DNA of 64,000 nt from Herbaspirillum sp. AP02 (GCF_015767275.1 NZ_JADWMY010000011.1:62001-126000), one strand, 5' to 3'; positions 1 to 8,708 are shown, counted from the first letter of the stretch. The notes: generated from the letters alone by a model not told the origin. Numbers and translations are program-made.

Positions 1-574
1 GGGTCAGGCAATTGTGCAGGGCCAGTTCTTCCACCTTGCGCGGGATGCCGTGGTGGGCCAGGTAATCCGGCGCGGCGCAGATGATCGAACGGCACACGCC
101 CAACGGTCGGGCAATGAGGTTGGGTTCCAGCCGGTTGGTCATGCGGATGGCCAGGTCGATGCGTTCTTCCACCAGGTTCACCGTGCGATCCAGCGCCAGC
201 AGGTCCACCGCCACGCCGGGATAGCGGCGCCCGTAGTCGACCACCGCCTGGATCAGCTGGGTCTGCGCAAAGGAAGTACTGGTGGTGATGCGCAATAACC
301 CGCGCGGTGTTTCATCGGGCGTGTCCAGCGCGTGGCGCATGTCATCGGAAAACTCCAGCATCTGGCGGCAACGCGGCAATAGTTCGTTGCCGGCCGGCGT
401 GAGCGACAGGCGCCGCGTGGTCCGGTGCAGCAGCCGCGCCCCGACCCAGTCCTCCAGCTCGGCCACGTAGCGCGACACCACCGGCCGCGACAGGTCCAGC
501 TGCTCGGCCGCCGCCGACAGGCTGCCGCCGTCCACCACCGTCACGAACACCTGCATGGCCATCAAGCGATCCAT
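1..574 (-). CDS. LysR-family transcriptional regulator (3' end cut by window)
   Basis: This is the N-terminal ~191 residues of a LysR-type regulator; the C-terminus lies outside the window. Residues 1-60 form the winged helix-turn-helix, starting MDRLMAMQVFVTVVDGGSLS and continuing through the typical SRPVVSRYVAELE recognition helix. The start of the effector domain (GLLRITTSTSFAQ onward) follows. The ATG at 572-574 is the natural family start. It is divergent from the MBL-fold gene at 698, the usual arrangement for a LysR gene and its target, so it probably controls 698-3059. The effector is unknown. The family call is certain; the target is inferred from position. Confidence 0.9.
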   Translation of the reverse strand, partial: MDRLMAMQVFVTVVDGGSLSAAAEQLDLSRPVVSRYVAELEDWVGARLLHRTTRRLSLTPAGNELLPRCRQMLEFSDDMRHALDTPDETPRGLLRITTSTSFAQTQLIQAVVDYGRRYPGVAVDLLALDRTVNLVEERIDLAIRMTNRLEPNLIARPLGVCRSIICAAPDYLAHHGIPRKVEELALHNCLT

Positions 575-596
575 GTTGCCGCCTTTTTATCTGCAC

Positions 597-643
597 GTTT
601 TTGGAAACAAACTGTGATCGATTATGCTGTTTTTCGAAAACAA
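597..643. promoter_or_regulatory. two near-palindromic GTTTTTsGAAAaCAAA copies in a divergent promoter region
   Basis: Two similar A/T-rich elements, GTTTTTGGAAACAAA (597-611) and GTTTTTCGAAAACAAA (629-644), lie 32 bp apart, about three helical turns. Each contains an imperfect palindrome centred on GGAA or TCGA. They occupy the 123-bp gap between the LysR start (574) and the MBL-fold start (698), where LysR proteins normally bind. That they are the regulator's operator is inference. Confidence 0.4.
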
Positions 644-697
644 AAGCGATCCTATGATGGCGACTCCCTGTACCGATATTTCAACCACGGAGTCCCC

Positions 698-1597
698 ATG
701 TCCTCATCCTCCCGCCTGCTGCGCCCCTTGCTGGCACTGGCCACCACCGCCCTGCTGGCCTGGTCCGGCACGGGTACCGCCACGGCCGCCACGCCGCTCA
801 AGCTCGATATCTACAATCCCGGCAAGGAAGCGATCTTCCCGGTCAGCTCGGTCCTGGTCTCGGGCGAACGTGAAGCGATCCTGGTCGATGCCCAGTTCGG
901 CCTGCGCGAAGCGCAGCAAGTGGTGGACAAGATCCGCGCCAGCGGCAAGAAACTGACCACCATCTACATCAGCCATGGCGACCCGGATTACTACTTCGGC
1001 CTGGAAACCATCCACGCCGCCTATCCCGACGCCAGGATCGTGGCCACCGCGCCCACCGTGCAGCATATCCGCGAAAGCGCGGCCGGCAAGCTGGCCTACT
1101 GGGGTCCCAAGCTGGGTGAGAACGCGCCCCGCGCCACCATCACGCCGGAAATCCTCAAGGGCCAGAGCCTGACGCTGGAAGGCCGCAAGCTCGAGATCAT
1201 CGGCCTGGACGGTCCGCAGCCGGATCGCAGCTTCGTCTGGATTCCCTCCTTGAAGGCGGTGGTGGGTGGCGTGGTCGTGGCCGGCAACATCCATGTCTGG
1301 GTGGCCGATACGCAAAGCATGAAGTCGCGCCTTGACTGGCTGCGCACGCTGGGTCGCATCGAGAAACTCAAGCCCGCCATCGTCGTACCCGGCCACTACG
1401 CTCCCGGCGCGCCGCTGGATATCGCCTCGGTGCGCTTCACCCGCGACTACCTGAAGACCTTTGACAGCGAAGCCGCCAAGGCGTCCGATGCCAACGCCCT
1501 GGTCGCCGCCATGAAACAACGCTATCCCGACCTCGGTGACACCAGCTCCCTGGAGCTCTCCGCCAAGGTCATCAAGGGCGAGATGAAGTGGCCCTGA
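698..1597 (+). CDS. Exported MBL-fold protein with altered metal ligands
   Basis: The product is 299 residues with a cleavable signal peptide (hydrophobic stretch at residues 9-31, ending near TATAA) and then a metallo-beta-lactamase fold, so it should be periplasmic. The canonical HxHxDH motif is replaced by SHGDPDYYFG (His93, Asp95, Asp97, Tyr98): one His has become Asp and the last His has become Tyr. The usual GHTPGH and GD elements are replaced by GPQPDRS and VVVAGN. A C-terminal His (VPGHY, His233) remains. Metal binding is therefore either unusual or reduced. The ATG at 698 places the signal peptide at the N-terminus; a longer upstream reading has no biological look. The substrate is unknown. 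It is first in a short rightward set with the next two genes. Confidence 0.8.
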   Translation: MSSSSRLLRPLLALATTALLAWSGTGTATAATPLKLDIYNPGKEAIFPVSSVLVSGEREAILVDAQFGLREAQQVVDKIRASGKKLTTIYISHGDPDYYFGLETIHAAYPDARIVATAPTVQHIRESAAGKLAYWGPKLGENAPRATITPEILKGQSLTLEGRKLEIIGLDGPQPDRSFVWIPSLKAVVGGVVVAGNIHVWVADTQSMKSRLDWLRTLGRIEKLKPAIVVPGHYAPGAPLDIASVRFTRDYLKTFDSEAAKASDANALVAAMKQRYPDLGDTSSLELSAKVIKGEMKWP

Positions 1598-1649
1598 ACC
1601 GGCTGACCCAGACTCGCCCGCTCCTCATCAACCTTCGAAAGGAAACCTC

Positions 1650-2261
1650 ATGAAAATTGCACTCATCGGCGCCTCCGGCAATGTCGGCAGCCGCATCGTG
1701 GACGAAGCCCTGCGGCGCGGCCACAACGTCGTCGCCATCGCCCGCAATGCCGGCCAGCTCGCCCAACGCACCGGCGTGACCGTGGTCGCGGCGGACGTCA
1801 AGGATGCCGCCGGCCTGGCGTCGGCCATCAAGGGGGCCGACGTGGTCGTCTCCAGCGGTCGCTTCACCAGCTTCGGCGCGGCCGACCTGCTGCCGGCCGT
1901 GAAGGCGGCGGGCGTCAAGCGCCTGGCCATTGTCGGCGGCGCCGGCAGCCTGGAAATCGCACCCGGCAAGGCCCTGATCGATACCCCGGAATTCCCGGAA
2001 GAGTACAAGCCGGAAGCCTCCGGTGGCCGTGACTTCCTCAACGCCCTGCGCGGCGAACAGGAACTGGAATGGACCTTCCTGTCGCCCTCGGCCCTGTTCA
2101 TCGCCGGCGAACGCACCGGCCAGTTCCGCCTGGGCCAGGACCAGCTGCTGGTCGGCGCCGACGGCAAGAGCTGGATTTCCTATGAAGACTTCGCCGTCGC
2201 CCTGCTGGACGAACTGGAACAGCCGAAACACGTCCGCACGCGTTTCACGGTAGGCTACTGA
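1650..2261 (+). CDS. NmrA-like NAD(P)-binding Rossmann protein
   Basis: A 203-residue short atypical dehydrogenase. It opens with MKIALIGASGNVGSRIVDEA, the GxxGxxG dinucleotide-binding loop, followed by a conserved Asp-Val-Lys (DVKDA) after beta-3 and a YKPEA segment. Members of this group (NmrA / YwnB-like) bind NAD(P) and act as redox sensors or as quinone or flavin reductases. A GGAAAC ribosome-binding site lies 6 bp before the ATG. It follows the MBL-fold gene by 52 bp and is probably co-transcribed with it. The exact reaction cannot be read from the sequence. Confidence 0.8.
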   Translation: MKIALIGASGNVGSRIVDEALRRGHNVVAIARNAGQLAQRTGVTVVAADVKDAAGLASAIKGADVVVSSGRFTSFGAADLLPAVKAAGVKRLAIVGGAGSLEIAPGKALIDTPEFPEEYKPEASGGRDFLNALRGEQELEWTFLSPSALFIAGERTGQFRLGQDQLLVGADGKSWISYEDFAVALLDELEQPKHVRTRFTVGY

Positions 2262-2274
2262 GCCACGCCGAACG

Positions 2275-2308
2275 CCGGGCCTGATGGTGTAAAAGACCTC
2301 AGGCCCGG
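2275..2308. repeat. Inverted repeat between two genes (weak terminator or attenuator)
   Basis: A perfect 10-bp inverted repeat, CCGGGCCTGA (2275-2284) and TCAGGCCCGG (2299-2308), encloses a 14-nt loop between the NmrA-like gene and the DsbA-fold gene. No T-run follows on either strand, so it is not a classical intrinsic terminator. It may stabilise the upstream mRNA 3' end or reduce read-through. Confidence 0.5.
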
Positions 2309-2336
2309 TGCCGATCTATTCAAGAGGAACCCCAGC

Positions 2337-3059
2337 ATGACCACCCCCGCCACCGTCCACGACACCGTGCTCCACTACATCCACGATCCGCTGTGCGGCT
2401 GGTGCTATGGGGCCGCCCCGCTGGTGGCCGCAGCGCGCACCGTGCTGCCGGTGCTGGCCCATGGTGGCGGCATGATGGCCGGCCGCAACCGCCGTCGCGT
2501 CGACGCACAATTGCGCGACTACGTGATGCCACACGACCACCGCATCGCGCAGATGACCGGGCAGGCATTCGGTGAGAATTATTTCAATGGACTGCTCAAG
2601 GATACCGATGCCGTCTTCGACTCGGCGCCACCGATTGCCGCCGTGCTGGCGGTGCAGTCCATCCAGGGCGAGGCAGCCGGACTGGACATGCTGGCGGCCA
2701 TTCAGCGCGCGCATTACCAGCAGGGGCGACGGATTTCGGAGCTCAGCACGCTGACCGAACTGGCGCAGGCGCTGGACATCGACGCCGCCACCTTCGCCGC
2801 CGAACTGCAACGCGTGGAGCAGGAAGAACTGGATGCCCACATCGCGGCCAGCCGTGAATTGCTGAACTACGTCGGCGGACGCGGCTTCCCGACCTTTGTC
2901 CTGCAGCGGGGCGATACGCTGGAAGTGCTCGATACCGGGCGTTGGCTGGGGCAGCCCGAACAGTGGGCCGCGTACCTGCGTGACGAAACCGCCACCACAC
3001 CGCCAGCGCAGGAGAGCACGCCGGCCCAATGCGATGTGCAGACCGGCCGTTGCGACTGA
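2337..3059 (+). CDS. DsbA-family (FrnE/YdjZ-like) thiol oxidoreductase
   Basis: A 240-residue cytoplasmic DsbA-fold protein without a signal peptide. The active-site motif is CGWC at Cys20-Cys23 in HDPLCGWCYGAAP, and the cis-Pro loop is near GGRGFPTFVL. The helical insert in between fits the DsbA/FrnE group of thiol-disulfide or isomerase-like proteins. The C-terminus adds two more cysteines (QCDVQTGRCD). The AGAGGA ribosome-binding site is 8 bp upstream. It is last in the rightward set and converges on the HAD phosphatase gene with only 9 bp between stop codons. Confidence 0.82.
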   Translation: MTTPATVHDTVLHYIHDPLCGWCYGAAPLVAAARTVLPVLAHGGGMMAGRNRRRVDAQLRDYVMPHDHRIAQMTGQAFGENYFNGLLKDTDAVFDSAPPIAAVLAVQSIQGEAAGLDMLAAIQRAHYQQGRRISELSTLTELAQALDIDAATFAAELQRVEQEELDAHIAASRELLNYVGGRGFPTFVLQRGDTLEVLDTGRWLGQPEQWAAYLRDETATTPPAQESTPAQCDVQTGRCD

Positions 3060-3068
3060 TCGCGACCT

Positions 3069-3710
3069 TCAGACCGGCAGACCCAGTGCGCGCAATTGCA
3101 AGCGGGTCTGCCCTGCCTGGACATGGTGGATGCCGTGCCAGCCCAGGGCCCGGCAGGCGTCGATATTCTTTTGTGCGTCGTCGATGAAGACCAGCTGCTG
3201 CGGCTGCAGCGCCGGCAGGTGGCGTCCATAGCGTTCCAGCGCGATCTGGTAGATGCGCGGCTCGGGCTTGATGCAGCGCTCGTCGCCCGACACCACGATG
3301 TCCAGGAACAGCTGCATGAAATCATGGTTGTCCCGCGCATGCGGATAGGTCTCGGCAGACCAGTTGGTGAGGCCGAATACCGGTACCTGCTGCGCATGCA
3401 GTTCCCGCAACAGCGCCACGCCCTCCGGGAGCGGACCGCGCAGCATTTCCACCCAGCGATCATAGAAGGCGCGGATCAAGGCTTCGTGCTGCGGATGCTG
3501 CCGTACCAGTTGTTCGGTGGCATCGGCCAACGTGCGTCCGCCATCCTGCTGCACGTTCCATTCGGGTGAGCAGATGTGGGTGAGGAAATGGTTGCGTTCT
3601 TCTTCATCCGCGATCAGCTGGCGATACAGATGTTGGGGATTCCAGTCGAAGAGTACGCCGCCGAAGTCGAAGACCACGGCGCGGATGCCGCTTGGTGCTG
3701 AAAAAGTCAT
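3069..3710 (-). CDS. HAD-superfamily phosphatase (class IA, YihX-like)
   Basis: A 213-residue HAD-IA hydrolase. Motif I is VVFDFGGVLFDW (nucleophile Asp15); the +2 residue is Gly rather than Asp, as in the YihX sugar-phosphate phosphatase branch. Motif II is FGLTNWS, the conserved Lys is in CIKPEPRIYQ, and motif III is LVFIDDAQKNIDA. Such enzymes remove phosphate from small metabolites such as sugar phosphates; the true substrate is not evident. It is a single leftward gene converging on the DsbA-fold gene. Confidence 0.85.
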   Translation of the reverse strand: MTFSAPSGIRAVVFDFGGVLFDWNPQHLYRQLIADEEERNHFLTHICSPEWNVQQDGGRTLADATEQLVRQHPQHEALIRAFYDRWVEMLRGPLPEGVALLRELHAQQVPVFGLTNWSAETYPHARDNHDFMQLFLDIVVSGDERCIKPEPRIYQIALERYGRHLPALQPQQLVFIDDAQKNIDACRALGWHGIHHVQAGQTRLQLRALGLPV

Positions 3711-3822
3711 TGTGCAAACCCTGTCGAATCGGTAAGGGCAGGTATCCTGCCGGATAGCTACTGGCGCGTGGCGTCAGGCAGACATGATAACGTCGACATC
3801 GACAAGGGTGGATTACTGAGCA

Positions 3823-4974
3823 TCAGGCGGCGATGGCAGCCTCCCTGGAAAAGCGGTCCACGGCGAACGCTCCGATCGGCAGCGAACTGACCCCGCTCTG
3901 CACCAGCTCGGAGACGATCTGTCCGCCGATCGGCCCCAATTCGAAGCCATGCGCAGAGAACCCGAAGGCATGCACCAGATTGGGAGCCTTGCCGCTCAGA
4001 CTGATGACCGGTATGCCATCGGGCATGAACGCCTCGACACCGGCCCAGGCGCGCACGATGTTGACCCCGCGCAGGTGCGGGAACAGGTCGGTGACGGTGG
4101 CAGCGCTATTGGCCAGCTGCATGAAGTCGACCTCGCCGAAGCGGCGCACCACGTCGGCCTGACATTTCAGCGCGCCGCCGATGAGCACCGTACCGTTCGC
4201 GAACTGCTTGAAAGAGAGCGGACGTCCTTCGGCACCGACCACCGGATCGACGAAATGCGGCACCCGCTGGGTGATCATCAACATCAGCCCCTGGGCCTGT
4301 ACCGGCACCGTCTCGCCCACCTGGCTGGCAAAGCCACCCGACCAAGCGCCGGCGGCATTGACCAGCCATGGTGCGGTGAACACGCCGCGGGGCGTGCTCA
4401 CATACCATTGCTCGCCACGCCGTTCGATCTTCAGCGCCGGGGTCTCTTCATGGAAGACCGCGCCCTGGCGTTGCGCGGCCAGGCGGAACGCCGTCACCGC
4501 CCGATAGGGAACTGCGTGGCCATCGTCCTTGGCCCAGATGGCGCCCACCACATGATCGGCCACCGCCGGCAGCAGCTCTCGCACCCGATCAGCGCCGATG
4601 ATCTCTTCGTGGGTGAAACCCAGCGCGTTGAGTTCGGCCACCCGTTTGCGCTGGACGGCCAGCTCCTGCTCGGTCTCGGCGATCTTGATCTGTCCACTGT
4701 GGACGAAGGTGCCGTCCTCACCGACCAGTTCCGGCAGCCGATGCCACAGCTTCAGCGAAGCGACCGCCAGGGGAACCTCGGCATAGTGCCGCCCCAGCGT
4801 GCGCACGCCGCCCGCATTGACGCCGGAGGCATGGCGCGCGCAATACTCGGCTTCGAGCAGCGTCACCTTGACCCCGGCACGGGACAAGTGGAAGGCACTG
4901 GAAGTACCGTGGAATCCCCCGCCGATGATGATGACGTCGCTGCCGCGCGGCAGCGCTGCATTACTTGGCTTCAT
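3823..4974 (-). CDS. DAO-family FAD oxidoreductase, beta subunit of set B
   Basis: A 383-residue FAD protein of the D-amino-acid oxidase / GlyA family. The N-terminal loop VIIIGGGFHGTSSAFHLSRAG (residues 14-34) binds FAD, and the C-terminal GFSAHGFELGPIGG motif closes the FAD site. In the family this is the catalytic, substrate-oxidising subunit of heteromeric opine oxidases (OoxB/NoxB), HCN synthase (HcnC) and D-hydroxyproline dehydrogenase. It overlaps the alpha-subunit gene at 4961-6373 by 14 bp and is last in the 13.9-3.8 kb operon. It is paralogous to the gene at 9009. The substrate is unknown. Confidence 0.85.
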   Translation of the reverse strand: MKPSNAALPRGSDVIIIGGGFHGTSSAFHLSRAGVKVTLLEAEYCARHASGVNAGGVRTLGRHYAEVPLAVASLKLWHRLPELVGEDGTFVHSGQIKIAETEQELAVQRKRVAELNALGFTHEEIIGADRVRELLPAVADHVVGAIWAKDDGHAVPYRAVTAFRLAAQRQGAVFHEETPALKIERRGEQWYVSTPRGVFTAPWLVNAAGAWSGGFASQVGETVPVQAQGLMLMITQRVPHFVDPVVGAEGRPLSFKQFANGTVLIGGALKCQADVVRRFGEVDFMQLANSAATVTDLFPHLRGVNIVRAWAGVEAFMPDGIPVISLSGKAPNLVHAFGFSAHGFELGPIGGQIVSELVQSGVSSLPIGAFAVDRFSREAAIAA

Positions 4975-6373
4975 GGGCCAGCTCTCCCAGGGTCAGCGGC
5001 TTGATCGGCGGGCGGATGCGATAGTAGCCAATCTCTGGCGGCGCGACGCCGCGTGCGTCGGCAATCACCTCGGTCACCGTGAGACCGCACAGCCGCCCCT
5101 GACAGGGCCCCATGCCGCAACGGCCATAGCTCTTCACCTGGTTGGGCCCGGTGCATCCCAGCTTGACATAGGCACGGATCTCGCCGGCGCTGACTTCTTC
5201 GCAGCGGCAGACGATTGTGTCATCGGCCGGGATGCGGTTCTCCGGCCGGGGGCGATACAGCGCATCCAGCAAGGGCCGGATGCCCAGGTGCTTGCGCATA
5301 TCGGCATGCAATGGCACAGCCAGCTGGTCGCGTTGCGATGCCGGCAATTTCCCGAGTTGAGCGGCAACGGCCAGGCCGGCCAGCTCGCCCTGCATGGCCG
5401 CCACCGTCGCGCCACCGATGCCGCGACCGTCGCCGGCCACGAAGATGCCCTCGACATCGAGCTCGCCCCAGGCATCGGTGACAGGATGCCAGCACAGCTG
5501 GGCCTCATCCCATGTATGGGCGGCGCGCAAGGACCAGGTCAATTGCGTGTTGGGCACCACCCCCTGGTGTAACAGCACCAGCGCGGTCTCGATCCTGTGC
5601 AGCCGGCCCTGGCTCACGAAACCCAGGCCGGAGGTCTTGTCCGCCCCTAGCACATGCAACTCGGACGCGTTCCTGTAGAAGGGCACACCGGCGTGACGCA
5701 ATGCGCTCATCAGGGACAGGCCCTTCTTCAGGTAGCTCCAGCCCGCCAGCGCAGCGCCGGCAAAACGAAGCGCGCGACGATAGTCGGCACCGCGGGTGGT
5801 CTCGACGATGGCGGCAATCTTCACCCCGGCGCGCAGGTACTGCCAGCCGAGCAGGTAGAGCAACGGCCCGCAGCCGGCCAGCACCACGGGCTGTGACGGC
5901 GCCATGCCAGCCCCCTTGAGAAGGATCTGTGCCGCACCGGCGGTCATGACACCGGGCAGGGTCCACCCCGGAATCGGGAACGGCCGTTCCATGGCACCGG
6001 TGCACAAGATGATGCGGCCGGCCTTGATCGCCTGTACGCGGCCGTCCACCAGATAGTTGACCTGACGCCCGGTCGTCACCTGCCAGACCGATGCACCGGT
6101 GATGTGACGCGCGCCGCAGCCGGCCAATGCCTGGGCCAGCGCGGCCCCGTGCGCGTAATCCGGTCCCAGCAACGTCATCCGTCCCGGCGGCGCCTGTTCG
6201 ACGCCGCGATAGATCTGCCCGCCCGCTGCGGCCTGCTCGTCGAGCAGCACCACGCTTGCACCATGGCGACGGGCGGCAACGGCGGCGGCCATACCGGCCG
6301 GTCCGGCACCGATCACCACGACGTCGGCGACATCGGTATCGAACACCACGGTCTTGCCACCGTTACTGTCCAT
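4961..6373 (-). CDS. FAD/NAD(P)-type oxidoreductase with BFD-like Fe-S domain, alpha subunit of set B
   Basis: A 470-residue flavoprotein. The first dinucleotide fold is VVVIGAGPAGMAAAVAARR near residue 17; the second is VVLAGCGPLLYLLG near residue 170. The C-terminus has a BFD-like iron-sulfur motif, CRCEEVSAGEI, with further cysteines in RCGMGPCQGRLCG. This architecture is that of HcnB, OoxA and the D-hydroxyproline dehydrogenase alpha subunit, which passes electrons from the DAO-type subunit to an acceptor. The ATG at 6371-6373 gives the family N-terminus and overlaps the 2Fe-2S gene by 11 bp. Upstream in-frame codons (to 6511) encode nothing family-like. Confidence 0.87.
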   Translation of the reverse strand: MDSNGGKTVVFDTDVADVVVIGAGPAGMAAAVAARRHGASVVLLDEQAAAGGQIYRGVEQAPPGRMTLLGPDYAHGAALAQALAGCGARHITGASVWQVTTGRQVNYLVDGRVQAIKAGRIILCTGAMERPFPIPGWTLPGVMTAGAAQILLKGAGMAPSQPVVLAGCGPLLYLLGWQYLRAGVKIAAIVETTRGADYRRALRFAGAALAGWSYLKKGLSLMSALRHAGVPFYRNASELHVLGADKTSGLGFVSQGRLHRIETALVLLHQGVVPNTQLTWSLRAAHTWDEAQLCWHPVTDAWGELDVEGIFVAGDGRGIGGATVAAMQGELAGLAVAAQLGKLPASQRDQLAVPLHADMRKHLGIRPLLDALYRPRPENRIPADDTIVCRCEEVSAGEIRAYVKLGCTGPNQVKSYGRCGMGPCQGRLCGLTVTEVIADARGVAPPEIGYYRIRPPIKPLTLGELAHEAK

Positions 6374-6737
6374 GGACTGCCTCCATCGATTGTGCCAGCG
6401 CCGCTGCGGTATCGCCCGCACTGACCAGCACATCGGGCAGCGTATCCTGCGTGCGAATACGCATACCCGCCTTAACCGGCAGCAGACAGGCCTGCCGGTC
6501 AGGCAAGCCATCGATCTCGAGCAGACACTCGAAGCACGCCCCCATCATGCAGTAGGGTGCCCGGCCGGCGCCGGACACCGGCGACTTGCGAAATCGCTGT
6601 ACACCGGCGGCCAGCAGGGCGGCGGCGACACTGACACCAGCGGGGACAGGCAATGGCTCGCCGTTGAAGACGACCTCTACCATCACCGATGATGCACCGG
6701 CGCCGGACAAAGGTTCAAACAGGCATGGAGTGGACAT
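6363..6737 (-). CDS. Small 2Fe-2S ferredoxin-like subunit, gamma subunit of set B
   Basis: A 124-residue plant-type ferredoxin-like protein. The cluster ligands are visible as C-x4-C-x2-C-x12-C in APYCMMGACFECLLE and the later QAC. It corresponds to HcnA and the small subunit of D-hydroxyproline or opine dehydrogenases. The gene order gamma-alpha-beta (6737 to 3823) matches hcnABC, with overlapping reading frames that suggest coupled translation. The N-terminus is some 20 residues longer than in the paralogue at 8705; an internal start (MVEVVFNGE) is possible. Confidence 0.85.
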   Translation of the reverse strand: MSTPCLFEPLSGAGASSVMVEVVFNGEPLPVPAGVSVAAALLAAGVQRFRKSPVSGAGRAPYCMMGACFECLLEIDGLPDRQACLLPVKAGMRIRTQDTLPDVLVSAGDTAAALAQSMEAVHGQ

Positions 6738-6858
6738 GGTTGGAGAAGAAAAGGAATACCTCAGCAGCAGGAACAGTCTGGATAGTCAGGACAGTCAGAG
6801 GCGCCGCACGCTGGACAGGCGACGCCGTGGGTAACGCCGGTCAGCGCGATGACGGCGA

Positions 6859-7221
6859 TCAGCCGGCGGCGGCCACCACGGTCATCTCGACCAGCAGGCT
6901 GGAAGCGCCCAGCCTGGCTTCGACGGTGGTGCGCGCCGGGGCGGTGCCAGCCGGCACCCAGGCATCCCACACGGCATTCATGGCGGCAAAGTCGGCGATG
7001 TCGCGCAGGTAGACGGTGGTGCTGAGGATACGGTCACGCGTGGTACCTGCTTCGGCCAGCAGACCGTCGATACGCGCCAGCACTTCCGTGGTCTGGACGG
7101 TGGCATCGCCCTCGGCGGCCGGACTGTTGTTGGCGGTCTGACCGCACAGATAGACCAGTCCGCCGTAGCTGACGATCTTGCTCATGCGACTGTTGGTGTG
7201 CTTTCTCTCGATGGTGCTCAA
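6859..7221 (-). CDS. RidA/YjgF-family enamine/imine deaminase (TTG start)
   Basis: A 120-residue RidA-family protein. It shows IERKHTNSRMS and LVYLCGQTANN at the N-terminal half and the conserved substrate-binding Arg in APARTTVEARL, followed by LVEMTVVAA. RidA proteins hydrolyse reactive enamines/imines released by amine-oxidising or PLP enzymes. The best start is TTG at 7219-7221 with CCAGGAG 8 bp upstream. The internal ATG (residue 13) would remove the conserved N-terminal strand. It sits between the two oxidoreductase sets, where it could process their imine products. Confidence 0.88.
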   Translation of the reverse strand: MSTIERKHTNSRMSKIVSYGGLVYLCGQTANNSPAAEGDATVQTTEVLARIDGLLAEAGTTRDRILSTTVYLRDIADFAAMNAVWDAWVPAGTAPARTTVEARLGASSLLVEMTVVAAAG

Positions 7222-7298
7222 GGTGTTCTCCTGGAGGGTTGATCAATCAGAATCAGTTGGTTGGTCCGTCAGCCGCCTGGCTCGTCGTTCCGGGCCGT

Positions 7299-8708
7299 TC
7301 AATGGCCGTCCTGCCGGACCATGTGCGGATCGGCCAGCGCCGCCAGCGAGGCCAGCGGTACCGGCTTGAGCGGGGTGCGCACGTGATAGGCGCCGATGTC
7401 GGCGGGTGGCTTGCCCAGTTCGGTACTGAGCATCTGCGTCACCGTCAGCCCGCATATGCGGCCCTGGCACGGTCCCATGCCGCAGCGACTGAAGAACTTG
7501 GTCTGGTTCGGGCCCTGGCAGCCCAGCTTCGCCATCTCGCGAATGCGTCCGGCACTGACCTCCTCGCAGCGGCAAACAATGGTCTCGTCCGCCGGATTGG
7601 CCAGCCATTGCGGCGGGCGATACAGCGCATCCAGGAAAGGACGGATCTTCATCTGCTGTTGCAGTTGCCACTGTGCCGTGGCCGACTGCTCCGCGAACGC
7701 GGCTTCGCTCAAGCGTCCCATGACGCGCGCGGCGCCCAGCGCTGCCAGGATGCCGGCCGGTTCCGCTGCCCTGGCGCCGCCGATACCGGCGCCATCGCCG
7801 GCGATGCGCAAGCCACGCAGCGAGGTCTCGCCCCAGGCGTCGACCACCGGCCGCCAGGCCATGTTGACGTCATCCCATGCGTGCTCGAGGCGCAGCTGAC
7901 GGCTCAGCTGGGTGTTCGGCACCACCCCGTGATGCAGCAACACGACGTCGGCGGACACTCGCTGCTCCCCGCCGTTCGCGCGGAAGGACAGGGCCTCGGC
8001 ACGCGCCTCACCGATAATGCGCACATCGGTCGCGGCAGAAAACATCGGCACCCCGGCGCGACGCAGGCGCCACAGCATCTTGAGCCCCTTGAGCAGGTAG
8101 GCCGGAGCCGCCAGGGCGCCGGCCAGATGTGCCATGGCCTTCTGCCGGTTCTCGGTCGGTGCGGTCTGGACGATGGCAGCGACCTGCGCGCCGGCATCCA
8201 GCAACTGGCATGCCACCAGCAGCAACAGCGGCCCGGCCCCCACCAGCACCACCGCCCCCTGCGGGACAGAGGCCGAGGTCTTCAGCGCGATCTGTGCCGC
8301 ACCGGCGTTGAGTACGCCAGGCAAAGTCCATCCGGGTATCGGCGAGGGGCGTTCCATTGCGCCGGTAGCGGCAATGAGCTGCGGTGCACGCACACGCGAG
8401 GACTTGCCGTCCTGTTGCACGGTCACCGTCAGGTCATCGGCCACTTCCCACACCATGGCGCCGAACCGACGCTCGACAGCACAACGTTCCAGCCCTTGCG
8501 CCAGCGTGCGGCCGTGCAGGTAGTCGGGACCGAGCAGGCGAGCGACGCGCTCCGGTACCTCGGTGATATTGCGATAGATCTGACCGCCCGCGCGTGGCTG
8601 CTCGTCCAGCAGCAAGGTCTTCAATCCCTGGGCGGCCGCGGTCATGGCGGCCGACATCCCGGCCGGACCGGCTCCGATCACGATCAGGTCATGGGTGAAT
8701 CCGCTCAT
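7299..8708 (-). CDS. FAD/NAD(P)-type oxidoreductase with BFD-like Fe-S domain, alpha subunit of set A
   Basis: A 469-residue paralogue of the gene at 4961-6373. The FAD loop is LIVIGAGPAGMSAAMTAAA (near residue 8), the second Rossmann fold is VVLVGAGPLLLLVACQL, and the C-terminal BFD-like segment has CRCEEVSAGRI and RCGMGPCQGRICG. The role inferred from family is electron transfer from the DAO-type subunit. The ATG at 8706-8708 overlaps the TGA of the 2Fe-2S gene (ATGA), indicating translational coupling. A 77-bp gap separates it from the RidA gene downstream. Confidence 0.87.
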   Translation of the reverse strand: MSGFTHDLIVIGAGPAGMSAAMTAAAQGLKTLLLDEQPRAGGQIYRNITEVPERVARLLGPDYLHGRTLAQGLERCAVERRFGAMVWEVADDLTVTVQQDGKSSRVRAPQLIAATGAMERPSPIPGWTLPGVLNAGAAQIALKTSASVPQGAVVLVGAGPLLLLVACQLLDAGAQVAAIVQTAPTENRQKAMAHLAGALAAPAYLLKGLKMLWRLRRAGVPMFSAATDVRIIGEARAEALSFRANGGEQRVSADVVLLHHGVVPNTQLSRQLRLEHAWDDVNMAWRPVVDAWGETSLRGLRIAGDGAGIGGARAAEPAGILAALGAARVMGRLSEAAFAEQSATAQWQLQQQMKIRPFLDALYRPPQWLANPADETIVCRCEEVSAGRIREMAKLGCQGPNQTKFFSRCGMGPCQGRICGLTVTQMLSTELGKPPADIGAYHVRTPLKPVPLASLAALADPHMVRQDGH

